Shown piece after piece: positions 7,191-8,334 of a stretch of 8,334 bases of DNA; the stretch's first letter is position 1, and every line of letters begins with the position of its first letter. The notes beneath the pieces were generated by a model. That model was not told where the DNA came from. It made no database searches and saw only the letters and a program-made list of their open reading frames with translations. The DNA is from Gammaproteobacteria bacterium (lineage in GTDB: Bacteria; Pseudomonadota; Gammaproteobacteria; Pseudomonadales; UBA3067), in NCBI GenBank assembly GCA_019090565.1, contig JAHRVS010000054.1, positions 1 through 8,334 of the forward strand, written 5' to 3'. Position numbers and translations under genes: made by a program.

Positions 7191-7925
7191 ATGAAAACCA
7201 CACAGCTAAAGCTCATCTTCACCGCCGCCATCAGTGTTCTGATCGCAGATACCGCCATCGCTCACGCAAACTTTGTTCCCAAAGACAATCTCGATTTTTA
7301 TAGCGGCAGAGATTACAAAGAAGGCAGTACCGCTTATTTATCACTCAACCTTTCCCATGGCTGCAGCAATAGTGATGGAACCAAAACCTACGCCACACGC
7401 CATGCCGTGGCCATTATGCCAAACGATAGTACACTTGAGGGAATTGCTTTCACTAAGGATCATTCAGGGAATCATTACAATGCCAACGGCTTAATGTCAG
7501 TAAAACCTGAAGCAAGCGCCAACTGGAAACGAATTAAAAACCCAAAAGTTACCGTGGCTGAGTATTATAGCCATGGCGCACGGACTGAAGATGTCGGCGC
7601 CATTCAATGGAAGAGTGGGAATGTCCCCGCTGATTTTTACAGCAGCGTGAATTTTCGAGCAAGCCTTCCTTTATTGGAAAGCTGTGTATCAAAATTGAAG
7701 GTATACATTCCTACTGTGCAATATTGCACCGGTGGGCACGTCAAAGCATGGCTTAAAGAAGCCACGCCCTCCATGCCAGCCAACGTTGTATCGACTGGCT
7801 ACGCACCTTACATTAATGTGATTCGTGCAGACAACAACCCACTGGGCGCTGAGTGCGGTGGTGTCGGCACTGAAGAAGAGGTGTACCCCTCAACCGAGCA
7901 CATCGAAAAAGGCTTGTTACCCTAA
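7191..7925 (+). CDS. Exported YcnI/DUF1775-like protein, putative copper binding
   Basis: A 244-residue protein with a signal peptide: Lys-containing N-terminus, hydrophobic stretch 8-19, and an A-x-A site ending at Ala24. Cleavage there leaves His25 as the first mature residue, sequence HANFVP. The body matches the DUF1775 (YcnI) pattern: a SHGC motif at 55-58, VKP followed by a Trp (104-112), IQW with Gly and Pro after it (138-146), then LP, a YIPTVQYC stretch (172-179) and a Trp at 187. In characterised YcnI the N-terminal histidine, an acidic residue and a tryptophan bind Cu(II). Here His25 and probably Trp140 correspond; the acidic ligand is uncertain (Asp41 or Glu44). Four mature cysteines (58, 165, 179, 222) could form two disulfides. 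No membrane anchor follows, so a soluble periplasmic or extracellular protein is likely. It is divergent from the NRPS and convergent with the rhodanese gene. Confidence 0.75.
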   Translation: MKTTQLKLIFTAAISVLIADTAIAHANFVPKDNLDFYSGRDYKEGSTAYLSLNLSHGCSNSDGTKTYATRHAVAIMPNDSTLEGIAFTKDHSGNHYNANGLMSVKPEASANWKRIKNPKVTVAEYYSHGARTEDVGAIQWKSGNVPADFYSSVNFRASLPLLESCVSKLKVYIPTVQYCTGGHVKAWLKEATPSMPANVVSTGYAPYINVIRADNNPLGAECGGVGTEEEVYPSTEHIEKGLLP

Positions 7926-7944
7926 AAGGCCCAACAAGGCATCG

Positions 7945-7975
7945 TTCATCAGCGCATTTTTAACGCGCTGATGAA
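7945..7975. terminator. Perfect 11-bp stem-loop downstream of the DUF1775-like gene
   Basis: TTCATCAGCGC at 7945-7955 and GCGCTGATGAA at 7965-7975 are exact inverse complements around a nine-base loop. The element starts about 20 bases after the stop codon of the plus-strand gene. It lacks a clear U-run on either strand, so it is either a weak intrinsic terminator or a 3'-end RNA-stabilising hairpin. Confidence 0.5.
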
Positions 7976-7980
7976 GCAAA

Positions 7981-8019
7981 TTGTGTCGCACCGAAAATAT
8001 AAAACCCGGTGCGATGCAA
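7981..8019. terminator. Second stem-loop, next to the rhodanese gene stop
   Basis: TCGCACCG at 7986-7993 pairs exactly with CGGTGCGA at 8007-8014 around a 13-base A-rich loop. On the plus strand the stem can extend outward to 7981 and 8019 through two G-U pairs. It begins within ten bases after the stop of the minus-strand rhodanese gene, so it can serve as the end structure of that transcript. The sequence after it on the minus strand has only a short AATTT, so termination strength is doubtful. Confidence 0.45.
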
Positions 8020-8023
8020 ACAG

Positions 8024-8334
8024 CTAAGAGGCCAATACATAAGCATCCAGCCCTGCTTCGTTCAACAAGTACGCGCCCAAACGGCTTCGGCAACCGTCAT
8101 TACAGGCCACCACATACCTCGCATCATCATCAAGACTAGGAATTTGGCTCCTTAAATCAGAAAGCGGAATATTAATTCTCCCCTCCTGCTTGTCATGCTT
8201 AAATTCAACAGGCAAACGCACATCAATCACCACCGTGGGCAACGCCTCCTCTGACCAACCATTCACACTAAGCGTTGTCACCGCTTGCAAAACAGGCGCC
8301 TGCAATAAGGTCTGAAACGCCTCTTTATCCAAAC
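8024..8334 (-). CDS. Rhodanese-domain protein, C-terminal part, cut by the window edge
   Basis: The visible 102 residues form a rhodanese fold: VIDVRLPVEF at about 35-44, GRINIPLSDLR at 51-61, and the active-site loop CNDGCRS at 77-83, matching the CxxGxRS pattern with Cys77 as the presumed sulfur carrier. The first visible codon is TTG and is probably an internal leucine, so the gene continues past the right edge. The preceding LLQAPVLQAV segment and the overall style resemble the C-terminus of gammaproteobacterial proteins that join cyclic-nucleotide-binding domains to a rhodanese; this fusion is inference from memory, since the N-terminal part is not here. The chain ends at VLAS, just where relatives usually continue with Gly-Gly-Leu. 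Its role is likely cytoplasmic sulfur transfer or persulfide sensing, unrelated in any obvious way to the NRPS. Confidence 0.75.
   Translation of the reverse strand, partial: LDKEAFQTLLQAPVLQAVTTLSVNGWSEEALPTVVIDVRLPVEFKHDKQEGRINIPLSDLRSQIPSLDDDARYVVACNDGCRSRLGAYLLNEAGLDAYVLAS

Noticed and set aside
8330..8332. TTG as the true start of the rhodanese gene
   Set aside because: The reading frame is open to the window edge and the preceding residues look like the interior of a larger protein, so it is more likely an internal leucine.
1..8334. CRISPR array, insertion sequence, tRNA or rRNA
   Set aside because: No regularly spaced repeats, transposase-like reading frame, terminal inverted repeats or structural RNA signatures were seen on reading both strands.

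Overview
The window is moderate-GC bacterial DNA, dominated by one very long nonribosomal peptide synthetase (NRPS) gene on the minus strand. Behind it lie a promoter-bearing divergent intergenic region, a plus-strand gene for a secreted YcnI/DUF1775-type protein, and the 3' end of a minus-strand rhodanese-domain gene. The exported DUF1775 protein and the rhodanese tail, which resembles the C-terminus of gammaproteobacterial cyclic-nucleotide-binding/rhodanese proteins, suggest a gammaproteobacterium, probably marine. This is inference; no phylogenetic marker is present.

Layout. Positions 11-6832 (minus) encode a 2273-residue NRPS with the order TubC_N-type docking domain, C, A, T, C, A, T, and a short acidic tail. 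There is no epimerase, methyltransferase, thioesterase or reductase domain. Positions 6833-7190 are non-coding and separate the NRPS from the divergent plus-strand gene. They hold a good sigma70-like promoter facing right and an imperfect direct repeat. Positions 7191-7925 (plus) encode a 244-residue exported protein whose predicted mature N-terminus is histidine, as in copper-binding YcnI proteins. Positions 7926-8023 hold two stem-loops between convergent genes. Positions 8024-8334 (minus) are the C-terminal part of a rhodanese-domain protein running off the right edge.

How the parts fit. The NRPS would add two residues to a growing chain. Module 1 has specificity code DAFWLGGTFK, one residue from the classical valine code. 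Module 2 carries an adenylation domain of the Lys2 (alpha-aminoadipate reductase) lineage with altered core motifs and code DPRHLSCQIK, so its substrate is unknown. The protein lacks a release domain, ends in an acidic tail, and is followed after its stop by an AAAAGG that could be the next gene's ribosome binding site. The assembly line therefore probably continues to the left of the window. The docking domain at the front implies an upstream partner, yet the gene is the first of its transcription unit. The most unusual element is the Lys2-like adenylation domain inside an ordinary C-A-T module without an attached reductase.
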